From an uncultured Lachnospiraceae bacterium (GTDB lineage Bacteria; Bacillota; Clostridia; Lachnospirales; Lachnospiraceae), in contig CAKRHW010000005.1 of NCBI GenBank assembly GCA_934339365.1, positions 1 to 64,000 of the forward strand: a stretch of DNA of 64,000 bases, in the 5' to 3' direction. The position numbers and the translations under genes are program-made. Shown here in pieces: positions 7,969-15,421 of the stretch. The notes under the pieces are model-generated. The model was not told where the DNA came from, made no database searches, and was given only the letters and a program-made list of their open reading frames with translations. Numbering within the stretch: the first letter of the stretch is position 1; every line of letters starts with the position of its first letter.

Positions 7969-9225
7969 ATGATTTGGTATCCATATCAGCAAATGAAAAC
8001 GATGAAGGCTCCATATAAGATTGTTGATGCAAAAGGAGTTTATTTATATACAGAGGATCAAAAACTGATTGATTCGGTTTCTTCCTGGTGGAGTGTCATA
8101 CATGGATATAAAAATCCTGTGTTAAATGAAGCAATTAAAGAGCAGACGGATCGGTTTGCACATGTGATGTTAGGAGGACTGACACATGACCCGGTAGAAA
8201 AACTGTCAAAAAAATTAGAGGAATGGCTTCCGGGTGATTTAGACTATTGTTTCTTTTCTGATTCTGGAAGCGTTGCAGTAGAAGTAGCACTAAAAATGGC
8301 AATGCAGTTTTATATTAATCGAAGAGAGGATAAAAAAGATAAAGTGCTGGCACTTACGAACGCACATCATGGAATCGCTTCGGCAAGTCAGGATAAAAGG
8401 GATAAGGTACTGGCACTTAAGAATGCATATCATGGAGATACTTTTAAAACCATGGAAGTCGGAGATGACGATGAGTATCATTTTGCATTTGAAGAGAAAA
8501 AAGATGTGATACATATTCCAACTACAATCGAAGCATTAGAGGATGTTTTTAAAAAGCATGGAAATCAATTTTATTGTTTTATTGTGGAACCTTTATTACA
8601 AGGTGCCGGTGGAATGTTAATGTACGATATTTCTTTCTTAGAGAGAGCAAGACAACTGTGCGATGAATATGATGTGCTGTTAATCTTTGATGAAGTAGCA
8701 ACCGGATTTGGAAGAACCGGAAATCGTTTTGTGGCAGATTTGGTTTGCCCGGATATTCTGGTGTTAGGAAAAGCACTGACTGGTGGATATATCGGTCATG
8801 CCGTTACAGTAGCCAATCATCGTGTGTTTGAAGGATTTTATAGTGATAATCCAGATCATGCCCTGATGCATGGACCGACATTTATGGGAAATGCACTGGC
8901 ATGTAGTGTAGCATTAAAGTCGATTGAGCTATTTGAAAAAGGAAATTATATGGAACGAATCAGACGGATTGAAGCCATTACAAGACGGGAATTAGAAAAC
9001 TTTCAGGATGAACGAATCAAGGAAATCCGTATTATGGGTGGATGTGTCTGCATTGAAGTATACGATGAAAAAGATATTTTGGGATATCAGGAATATGCTT
9101 ATCAAAGAGGTGTATTTTCCAGACCATTTTTACAATATTTATATGCTATGGTACCATATGTGATAGAAGAAGCAGAGCTGGTACAGATTCTTAATACGAT
9201 GAAAAGCTGGTTTCAGGAACGATAA
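7969..9225 (+). CDS. bioA: Adenosylmethionine-8-amino-7-oxononanoate aminotransferase BioA, with an internal repeat
   Basis: A 418-residue PLP-dependent class III aminotransferase that converts 7-keto-8-aminopelargonate to diaminopelargonate using S-adenosylmethionine. Diagnostic residues are visible: SSWWSVIHGY near the N-terminus, FDEVATGFGRTG with D241, and the Schiff-base lysine K268 in LGKALTGG. The oddity is a tandem near-duplication: residues 121-141 (DKKDKVLALTNAHHG...) repeat as 142-162 (DKRDKVLALKNAYHGDTF...). Only the second copy keeps the canonical YHGDTF. The inserted 21 residues lie just before the conserved YHGDT active-site loop, so activity should be checked. It ends the biotin operon. 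Confidence 0.93.
   Translation: MIWYPYQQMKTMKAPYKIVDAKGVYLYTEDQKLIDSVSSWWSVIHGYKNPVLNEAIKEQTDRFAHVMLGGLTHDPVEKLSKKLEEWLPGDLDYCFFSDSGSVAVEVALKMAMQFYINRREDKKDKVLALTNAHHGIASASQDKRDKVLALKNAYHGDTFKTMEVGDDDEYHFAFEEKKDVIHIPTTIEALEDVFKKHGNQFYCFIVEPLLQGAGGMLMYDISFLERARQLCDEYDVLLIFDEVATGFGRTGNRFVADLVCPDILVLGKALTGGYIGHAVTVANHRVFEGFYSDNPDHALMHGPTFMGNALACSVALKSIELFEKGNYMERIRRIEAITRRELENFQDERIKEIRIMGGCVCIEVYDEKDILGYQEYAYQRGVFSRPFLQYLYAMVPYVIEEAELVQILNTMKSWFQER
8329..8454 (+). repeat. 63-base tandem duplication inside bioA
   Basis: Two adjacent units start at 8329 and 8392. Over the first 45 bases 38 are identical; the last 18 bases are unlike. The length is a multiple of three, so the frame is kept. Confidence 0.8.
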
Positions 9226-9231
9226 AAAAAG

Positions 9232-9267
9232 GCAGCACACAGATGAAATATTCTGCGTGCTGCTTTT
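9232..9267. terminator. Bidirectional terminator between bioA and the DUF2325 gene
   Basis: GCAGCAC (9232-9238) pairs with GTGCTGC (9257-9263). A run of A precedes and TTTT follows, so it can serve both convergent genes. Confidence 0.8.
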
Positions 9268-9271
9268 ATCA

Positions 9272-10825
9272 TTAACTGTTTATGTAATTCCAGATTAGAT
9301 TTTTAATCATTTCAATATTCGTGTTATTTGAATGAATCAGAGGAATGTCCTTATCCTTGCACTGTCCTTTGATTCCGTAATAAGAAGAGTGGTCAATACA
9401 ACCTGGGACCACAATTACAAGGAAAACGGAATTCGGATCGAGAGTGACATTCTGATCAATAATTCTTGCATTCGGAAATGTATCCTGAATTGTCTTTGTA
9501 TATGCAAAATCACGCATAACAAAAACGTAACGCTCATTAAAATCAATCTCTTTTGGCTGAAATTCAGCCGGAGCCGGTTCTAGAAGCGAAGAATCGGTAT
9601 CCGTTATGGAATCCTTTAACGATTCGTATTTTTGATAAAGTCGTTTGTATTTTTCTAAAAGCTTTTGATTCTGACGTTCTAACTGATGGCAATAATCTTC
9701 TAAAGCTTTGTTATGCTTAGCCGGAGTAACCTTTTTCTTCATCTGTTGCAGTGCATTGTCTTTTTTCTTGATGACAATATCTTTCGCTTCCAGATCCTTC
9801 TTGGTTTTTTCCTGCAGTGTAAGATTCTGACGTTTTAATTTTAACATTTTTTTATGAATGTTTTTCTTATAGGCAGCGGAAAAAGATTCGCTGATATTGC
9901 TTTGATACTTTCGTTCAATATCAATCTTTACCCAGTTTAATACGTTCACAAGAATCTTGATACAGTCGGAAGGATGTTCCGGAATGGTTGTAAAGTAATT
10001 ACTTTCGTTAATCTCCTGTGCGCCGGGCTGTTGTCTCGATTCTAAAAATTGTTCTGCAATAAACTTGCTGCAGGCTTCTGTTAATTCATAATTGACAATC
10101 TCTTTGAAATACGAACTGGTATCAGGGTCAATCTCTTCATAGAAATCAACCGGTTTAAATAATTTGTCAACATCAATCTGCTTTTTTCCATTGGCATCCG
10201 GTGTACTTAAAACGGTGTTCCAAAGAAAGTCATAGTTTGAAACCTTGTAATTATGAAGTCCCTGGGCAAAAGGAATCTCATTTTTCGTAAAAGTATTCTG
10301 TGTAAGAATATCGAAAATAGTATCTATTGCTTCTGAATCTTCCTGATCGGGGAAAATAATATCATCATTTTTCGAACTAAATTCTTCTGAACGACCCTTT
10401 AACATGATACAGGTCTCTGCATAAGTACAGGTTTTTAAAAGGTTAAAGATAATGGATTCAAAAGAACCGGGATAAAGTTTACCCTGACGGTCACTGTGCC
10501 CATAAATCAGCATAATTGCTCCGGGGTCTTCTTCAAGATCGATATTTTTATATTTTAAGCTCATAAGATTGTCGTTGGCACAATAGTTTTTTGCAATCTG
10601 GGGATCGTAGACACGAATAATTTTGCGAAGAAAATCTAATAGATTCTTCTTCGTCTTTGTCACATAACGTCCGAACCGATTGCTCGATGTAACTTCTTTT
10701 TGAAAAGCAAAACAGTTAAAATAGTCATGAGTTTCGTGAATGTATTGATTCATTTCATTGGTATATTTATTAAATTCATCTAAAGGTTCTGATAAATTCG
10801 TTTTTCCATCGGTCATGTAAAGCAT
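9272..10825 (-). CDS. Coiled-coil protein with a C-terminal DUF2325 domain
   Basis: A 517-residue protein without signal peptide or membrane helices. The N-terminal ~300 residues are unrecognised. About residues 315-410 are strongly charged and helical (KKMLKLKRQNLTLQEKTK, then KDLEAKDIVIKKKDNALQ), predicting a coiled coil. The last ~90 residues match the DUF2325 pattern (PF10087): a FVMRDF strand, then LVIVVPGCIDHSSYYGIKG, and IPLIHSNNTN. DUF2325 proteins have no established activity. The start at 10825 is supported by AAAGGGTGAA. It is transcribed divergently from the lactate dehydrogenase gene through back-to-back promoters. Confidence 0.65.
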   Translation of the reverse strand: MLYMTDGKTNLSEPLDEFNKYTNEMNQYIHETHDYFNCFAFQKEVTSSNRFGRYVTKTKKNLLDFLRKIIRVYDPQIAKNYCANDNLMSLKYKNIDLEEDPGAIMLIYGHSDRQGKLYPGSFESIIFNLLKTCTYAETCIMLKGRSEEFSSKNDDIIFPDQEDSEAIDTIFDILTQNTFTKNEIPFAQGLHNYKVSNYDFLWNTVLSTPDANGKKQIDVDKLFKPVDFYEEIDPDTSSYFKEIVNYELTEACSKFIAEQFLESRQQPGAQEINESNYFTTIPEHPSDCIKILVNVLNWVKIDIERKYQSNISESFSAAYKKNIHKKMLKLKRQNLTLQEKTKKDLEAKDIVIKKKDNALQQMKKKVTPAKHNKALEDYCHQLERQNQKLLEKYKRLYQKYESLKDSITDTDSSLLEPAPAEFQPKEIDFNERYVFVMRDFAYTKTIQDTFPNARIIDQNVTLDPNSVFLVIVVPGCIDHSSYYGIKGQCKDKDIPLIHSNNTNIEMIKNLIWNYINS

Positions 10826-10873
10826 TTCACCCTTTCTAAATCGGTATTCGGACGCATTACGTCCACGATTTTA

Positions 10874-10937
10874 ATTATACCAAAAAAATTGGAAGGTATC
10901 AATATGGATTGATACGAAGAAAAATGACATATACTAT
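10874..10937. promoter_or_regulatory. Back-to-back divergent promoters sharing a 20-bp palindrome
   Basis: GTATCAAT-ATGG-ATTGATAC (10896-10915) is a perfect inverted repeat. Read leftwards, TTGATA (10902-10897), 17 bases and TATAAT (10879-10874) form the DUF2325-gene promoter. Read rightwards, TTGATA (10909-10914), 17 bases and TACTAT (10932-10937) form the ldh promoter. Both -35 elements therefore lie within one palindrome. Confidence 0.65.
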
Positions 10938-10975
10938 GAGGGTAAGTAAGAATCTATGGAATCAGGAGGAATATG

Positions 10976-11953
10976 ATGAATCAGGAAGAAAAGAAATGTG
11001 TTACGGTAAATTTAAGAAAAGTAGCAGTAATCGGATGTGGATTTGTAGGTTCTGCTACTGCGTTTGCACTTATGCAGAACAGCTTATTTTCGGAAATGGT
11101 ACTGATTGATGTGGATAAGAACCGGGCTGAAGGGGAAGCTCTTGATATTGCACATGGAGTACAGTTTGCAAGACCAATGAAGATTTATGCAGGAGATTAC
11201 CGGGATATTCGTGATGCAGCAATCATTATTATTACTGCCGGTGCGAATCAGAAACCTGATGAGACAAGATTAGACCTGGTAAATAAAAATACGAAGATTA
11301 TGCGAAGTGTCATAAAAGAAATTATGGCAAATGAATGTGAAGGAATTTTATTAGTGGTTTCGAATCCGGTGGATATTTTGACGTATGAGGCCTTAAAGGC
11401 ATCTGCTCTTCCGGAAAATCGTGTCATTGGGTCAGGAACGGTACTAGATACCGGACGGTTAAGGTATGAACTTGGCGAGCATTTAGGAGTGGATAGCAGA
11501 AGTGTACATGCCTTTATTGTCGGAGAACATGGAGATAGTGAGATTGCAGTATTTAGCAGTTCGAATATTTCAGGAGTTCCGTTGAATGATGTGTGTGAAA
11601 TGCGTGGGCATTTTCAACATGAAAAAGCAATGAAAGAGATTGCAGAATCTGTAAAGAACAGTGCCTACAAAATCATTGAAAAGAAAAAGGCAACGTATTA
11701 TGGAATTGCAATGGCAGTGAAAAGAATCTGTGAAGCGATTGTTCGGGATGAGAAGTCGATTCTTCCGGTTTCTACTATGATGCATGGAGAACATGGAATT
11801 GAAAATGTGGTTCTTTCCATGCCTGCCATTGTTGGAAAAGATGGGGTAGAGCGGCAGTTTCCGATTGCCTTGAATGAGGAAGAAGAACAGAAACTGATAC
11901 AGTCAGCAGAAACGTTAAAAAAGGTCATTGCAAGTGTAGAGACAGAGTGCTAG
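10976..11953 (+). CDS. ldh: L-lactate dehydrogenase
   Basis: A 325-residue NAD-dependent enzyme that reduces pyruvate to L-lactate during fermentation. The Rossmann GCGFVGSATA glycine motif follows a short N-terminal tail. Substrate-loop residues AGANQKPDETRLDL carry a glutamine at the position that distinguishes lactate from malate dehydrogenases. The catalytic histidine is about H185 in VGEHGDSE. Of two adjacent ATGs, 10976 has the better spacing (six bases) from AGGAGG; 10973 is possible. A monocistronic gene, divergent from the DUF2325 gene. Lactate dehydrogenases in fermentative clostridia are often activated by fructose-1,6-bisphosphate; that is family knowledge, not seen here. Confidence 0.94.
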   Translation: MNQEEKKCVTVNLRKVAVIGCGFVGSATAFALMQNSLFSEMVLIDVDKNRAEGEALDIAHGVQFARPMKIYAGDYRDIRDAAIIIITAGANQKPDETRLDLVNKNTKIMRSVIKEIMANECEGILLVVSNPVDILTYEALKASALPENRVIGSGTVLDTGRLRYELGEHLGVDSRSVHAFIVGEHGDSEIAVFSSSNISGVPLNDVCEMRGHFQHEKAMKEIAESVKNSAYKIIEKKKATYYGIAMAVKRICEAIVRDEKSILPVSTMMHGEHGIENVVLSMPAIVGKDGVERQFPIALNEEEEQKLIQSAETLKKVIASVETEC

Positions 11954-12027
11954 AATACTAGATGGTTTTAGGAACAGTCGAAAGCATTGTTCCTGAAAAA
12001 TAAAATACAGGAAGGATAAGATGCGTA

Positions 12028-12729
12028 ATGGGTAAGTTACAGAACAAACAGGGACTGTTATATCGAATGGTTACGAAAAATCAGATGTCGGAAGCATTTA
12101 TTAACAGTACATTCCTTGCATTGTCAGGAGGATTTCAGGATGCGTATACGTATAATACAAGAAATGAAGTCTTTTCGAATGCACAGACAGGAAATATTGT
12201 CTTGATGAGCCAGTATTTTATGTCGGGAAACTGGGGAAATGTGATTCGGTATTTATTGCCGGTGGTAGCATTTGCATTTGGGGTATTTTTAGCAGAAAAT
12301 ATTCAGGAAAAATTCAGGTATGCCAAACGTCTGCATTGGAGACAGGGAATTTTACTTGCAGAGATGATTATTTTATTTTTTGTAGGGTTTATCCCGGTAC
12401 ATTTAGATATGTTAGCAACAGCACTCGTATCTTTTGCCTGTGCAATGCAGGTGCAGAGCTTTAGAAAAGTAAATGGATACTCTTATGCCAGCACAATGTG
12501 CATTGGTAATTTACGAAGTGGAACGGCTGCATTTTCTTATTATTTAAGAGAGAAAGACAAAGAACAGTTAAAAAGAGCACTGTATTACTTTGGAATTATT
12601 TTCTTATTTGCAGTAGGAGCAGGAGTAGGTGGAATCCTTTCTGGAATCTATGGAATTCATACCATCTGGATTTCCTGTGGAATTCTTTTTATTAGTTTTA
12701 TGCTGATGTTTTTAGAAAAAATGAAATAG
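12028..12729 (+). CDS. DUF1275 (YoaK-like) membrane protein
   Basis: A 233-residue integral membrane protein of the DUF1275/YoaK family with about six helices. Family-typical segments are AFINSTFLALSGGFQDAYTY near the start, VFSNAQTGNIVLM, and QSFRKVNGYSYASTMCIGN further on. The family is widespread and its substrate is unknown; a transporter role is often presumed. It stands alone between ldh and spmA. Its 3' side carries a large stem-loop that overlaps the spmA translation start. Confidence 0.88.
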   Translation: MGKLQNKQGLLYRMVTKNQMSEAFINSTFLALSGGFQDAYTYNTRNEVFSNAQTGNIVLMSQYFMSGNWGNVIRYLLPVVAFAFGVFLAENIQEKFRYAKRLHWRQGILLAEMIILFFVGFIPVHLDMLATALVSFACAMQVQSFRKVNGYSYASTMCIGNLRSGTAAFSYYLREKDKEQLKRALYYFGIIFLFAVGAGVGGILSGIYGIHTIWISCGILFISFMLMFLEKMK

Positions 12730-12754
12730 AGCAGAGATTTAGTTCTGTATAGAG

Positions 12755-12810
12755 AAAGCTTCTCATACAATGAAGTGATGTAAGAATCACGAAAGGTATG
12801 AGGGGCTTTT
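12755..12810 (+). terminator. Stem-loop overlapping the spmA ribosome site
   Basis: AAAGCTTCTCATAC (12755-12768) pairs with GTATGAGGGGCTTT (12796-12809), 14 bp with two G-U pairs. A smaller GTGAT/ATCAC hairpin lies in the loop. The right arm contains GAGGGG, the probable spmA ribosome site, and ends on the first base of its TTG start. Only four T follow, so it may be a weak terminator, a translation-blocking hairpin, or both. Confidence 0.6.
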
Positions 12811-13381
12811 GTTAAATTATATCTGGATATTTATGATTGTATTAGGAATTGTTTATGGGGCTTTTACGGGAAATACAGAGGAAGTAGGAAATGCAATGTT
12901 AGATTCTTCGAAAGAGGCGATTGCCCTGTGTATTACCATGCTGGGGGTTATGGCATTCTGGTGTGGAATTATGGAAAGTGCAAGACGGTCCGGAATTATA
13001 GAAATGCTTACAAGAAAAATCCGTCCATTTGTACAGTGGATGTTTCCTGATATTCCAAAAGGGCATAAAGCAAATGAATATATTACCACCAATATCATTG
13101 CCAATGTATTAGGACTTGGCTGGGCGGCAACACCGGCGGGATTAATGGCGATGGAAGAACTATCGAAATTAAATAAAAACAAGGAATGTGCCAGTGATGA
13201 AATGTGCACATTCCTTGTCTTAAATATCTCTTCGTTACAGTTGATTCCGGTAAATATCATTGCTTACCGAAGTCAATACGGAAGTGTATCGCCGGCGGCA
13301 ATTGTGATTCCTGCCATCATTGCAACTACCATCAGTACACTTGCGGGTATTATATATTGTAAAATAAAGGCAAAGCATTAA
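12809..13381 (+). CDS. spmA: Spore maturation protein A (nucleoside-recognition/GATE domain)
   Basis: A 190-residue membrane protein of the SpmA family (GATE domain, PF07670) with four or five hydrophobic helices. Recognisable segments are GKEAIALC-like SSKEAIALCITMLGVMAFW, NIIANVLGLGWAATPAGL and FLVLNISSLQLIPVN. In Bacillus subtilis SpmA and SpmB are needed for full dehydration of the spore core. A TTG start at 12809 fits the family's N-terminal position and has GAGGGG just upstream. The gene overlaps the convergent greA-type gene by four bases. SpmB is encoded 1.46 kb downstream instead of adjacent. Confidence 0.88.
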   Translation: MLNYIWIFMIVLGIVYGAFTGNTEEVGNAMLDSSKEAIALCITMLGVMAFWCGIMESARRSGIIEMLTRKIRPFVQWMFPDIPKGHKANEYITTNIIANVLGLGWAATPAGLMAMEELSKLNKNKECASDEMCTFLVLNISSLQLIPVNIIAYRSQYGSVSPAAIVIPAIIATTISTLAGIIYCKIKAKH

Positions 13382-13878
13382 TAAGTCTTAATCTGATCAT
13401 CATCTCCGGTAGACTTATCAATGGATTTGATGGTAACAGGGTAGGATACTTTGTCATTGACAACTACCTGTACCGTATCATTTACCTTATGACCGAGAAT
13501 GGCCTTGCCAATTGGTGACTCAATACTGATTAAGCCCTGAATAGAATTCCCACGTACTGAGGTTACGAGCTTATAGACTTCGGTCTCATCATCCTCATCG
13601 AAATAGAGCGTAACCGTATTGTTTAATCCTACTTCATCAGCCTTAGAACTGTCATCAATAACAGTTGCCGTCTTTAACATTCTCTCTAAGTAACGGATTC
13701 GGCTTTCATTTTGATTCTTAAACTTCTTAGCTGCGTGGTATTCAAAATTCTCACTTAAGTCCCCTTGCGCCCGAGTCTCCTTTACTTCTTCTAAGGCTTG
13801 TTTACGAACTACCAGCTTGCGGTGCTCAATCTCGGCTTCTATCTTTTCCACATCATGTTTTGTTAATTGCTGACCCAT
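13378..13878 (-). CDS. GreA/GreB-type transcript cleavage factor
   Basis: A 166-residue GreA-family protein. The N-terminal coiled coil (about 1-80) has the family motif GDLSENFEYHAAK, with acidic residues at the coiled-coil tip. The C-terminal FKBP-like domain has the ISIESPIGKAILGHKVNDTV motif. Gre factors bind RNA polymerase's secondary channel and stimulate cleavage of backtracked RNA. The start at 13878 is chosen for AAGGGG upstream; the upstream in-frame extension has no ribosome site and no family similarity. The spacing and composition of the C-terminal end (STGDDDQIKTY) are unusual, and it may be a paralogue of a main GreA encoded elsewhere. Confidence 0.88.
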   Translation of the reverse strand: MGQQLTKHDVEKIEAEIEHRKLVVRKQALEEVKETRAQGDLSENFEYHAAKKFKNQNESRIRYLERMLKTATVIDDSSKADEVGLNNTVTLYFDEDDETEVYKLVTSVRGNSIQGLISIESPIGKAILGHKVNDTVQVVVNDKVSYPVTIKSIDKSTGDDDQIKTY

Positions 13879-14034
13879 TTTACGAATCCCCTTTCTGATT
13901 ATCCTTCTTCCCTGTGTGGAAGAATTCCTGCAATAAATCATGTTAGATCTTCCAACACAATGCCACTTCAGTATACACAACTTCAGACAGCACGTCAACA
14001 TGGGGAACGTATTACAAACTGTGCTGCAACAAGG

Positions 14035-14613
14035 TTATTTCTTCTTAACCGTTACCTTACAAGAGACTTTTGAACCATCTGCGGACGCTGTAATTGTAAC
14101 CGTTCCGGGCTTTTTCGCATTGATTACTCCGTTTTGATTCACAGATGCAATCGAAGAGTTACTGCTTTTCCAGAGAATCGTAGCATCGGTAGAGCAGGCG
14201 GCCCATAGTCTGGAACTAGAATTACAGGTCAGCGTGGCAGAAGTTCTGCTGATGACAATGGTTGTCTTATAAACGGTTACGGTGCAGCTTGCCTGTGCAC
14301 CACCGGGAAGTGTGGCAGTGATTTTAGCAGTACCTGCCTTCTTCGCCCTTACATGTCCCCGGTAATCGACAGATGCAACACTAGAATTGCTGCTTCGAAA
14401 GGCAGGAATACGAAAGTCAGAAGCAAATGCACGAAGCTGGAATTCTTCCCCGATGTTCATGCCATGTGCAGATTCAGACAGCGAAATAGCAGTAAAAGGT
14501 GATTGTGCATAAGCCAGTCTTGCTGAAAAAGTAAGTGTCAGTGTAAGAAGCGCAGTCATACATAAAAGGAAACGTATCAGGCTGCGACAGTTGTGAGTAT
14601 CATAATTCTTCAT
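14035..14613 (-). CDS. Secreted protein with two bacterial Ig-like (BIG2) domains
   Basis: A 192-residue protein with a signal peptide (basic NCRSLIR, hydrophobic core to about residue 31, likely cleavage after AYA). The mature part has two Ig-like repeats of the BIG2 type: each has a SSNSSVASVD / SSNSSIASVN segment, followed by GHVRAKKAGTAKITAT or GVINAKKPGTVTITAS. No LPXTG, SLH or catalytic domain is visible, so it may be a small adhesin or a binding module. GGAGG eight bases before ATG 14613 supports this start. It lies between greA and spmB on the strand opposite to the spm genes. Confidence 0.82.
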   Translation of the reverse strand: MKNYDTHNCRSLIRFLLCMTALLTLTLTFSARLAYAQSPFTAISLSESAHGMNIGEEFQLRAFASDFRIPAFRSSNSSVASVDYRGHVRAKKAGTAKITATLPGGAQASCTVTVYKTTIVISRTSATLTCNSSSRLWAACSTDATILWKSSNSSIASVNQNGVINAKKPGTVTITASADGSKVSCKVTVKKK

Positions 14614-14842
14614 AGTAAAATCCTCCAATTCATCCGTATTCATTGCCATAAAATGATGCGAGGACAGTATTGCCATGAGGAATATCAGGTAATAAAAAGA
14701 TGTAGGTGTATTGTAGCATAAAAAATAAAGCGTGTCTATATATAAAAAGAAACACAACATATTAAATTTAAAGATGATTTGCAAGGGGAAAGAAAAAGAA
14801 ACTATGTGATTAAAACAGAATGGGAGTTAAGAAAGGAGAAGT

Positions 14843-15367
14843 ATGAATATTCTGGTCTATTTATCGAATATGATGATTCCACTGATTGTATTATATGTAG
14901 TTGTGTTCGGTCTTGTTATGCGAAAAAATGTATATGAAGATTTTATTCGTGGTGCCGAATCAGGATTAAAGACCGTAGTAAAAATTGCACCTACAATTGT
15001 AGGACTTATGGTAGGTGTCGGGGTGTTAAGGGCATCTGGCTTCTTGAATTGTCTGTCACAACTCATCGGTTCTGTCAGCCAATATGTAGGAATTGATGGT
15101 GCACTGGTACCGGTTATTATCATAAGAATGTTTTCTTCTTCGGCAGCAACAGGGCTTATTCTTGATATTTTTAAAGAATACGGAACCGATTCTTATATCG
15201 GAATCTGCACATCAATTTTAGCATCCTGTACAGAAACCATTTTTTACACGATGTCTGTTTATTTCCTTGCTGCAAAAGTAAAAAGAACAAAATGGACATT
15301 GACGGGCGCACTTATCAGTACAATTGCGGGGATTGTGGCTAGTATTTTCCTGGCGAAAATGTTATAA
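14843..15367 (+). CDS. spmB: Spore maturation protein B (GATE domain)
   Basis: A 174-residue membrane protein of the SpmB family with about five hydrophobic helices. Typical segments are GLKTVVKIAPTIVGLMVGVG, RMFSSSAATGLILDIFKEYG and the C-terminal SCTETIFYTMSVYF. In Bacillus subtilis spmB is co-transcribed with spmA. Here it has its own AAGGAG ribosome site and starts after a gap created by two opposite-strand genes, so co-expression with spmA would need transcription through them or a separate promoter. The acyltransferase gene follows after 54 bases on the same strand. Confidence 0.88.
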   Translation: MNILVYLSNMMIPLIVLYVVVFGLVMRKNVYEDFIRGAESGLKTVVKIAPTIVGLMVGVGVLRASGFLNCLSQLIGSVSQYVGIDGALVPVIIIRMFSSSAATGLILDIFKEYGTDSYIGICTSILASCTETIFYTMSVYFLAAKVKRTKWTLTGALISTIAGIVASIFLAKML

Positions 15368-15421
15368 TGAACAAAAGAGCGAATAAATAGCGTCAAAGTA
15401 GAAGCGCAGAAAGAGGTTAGA

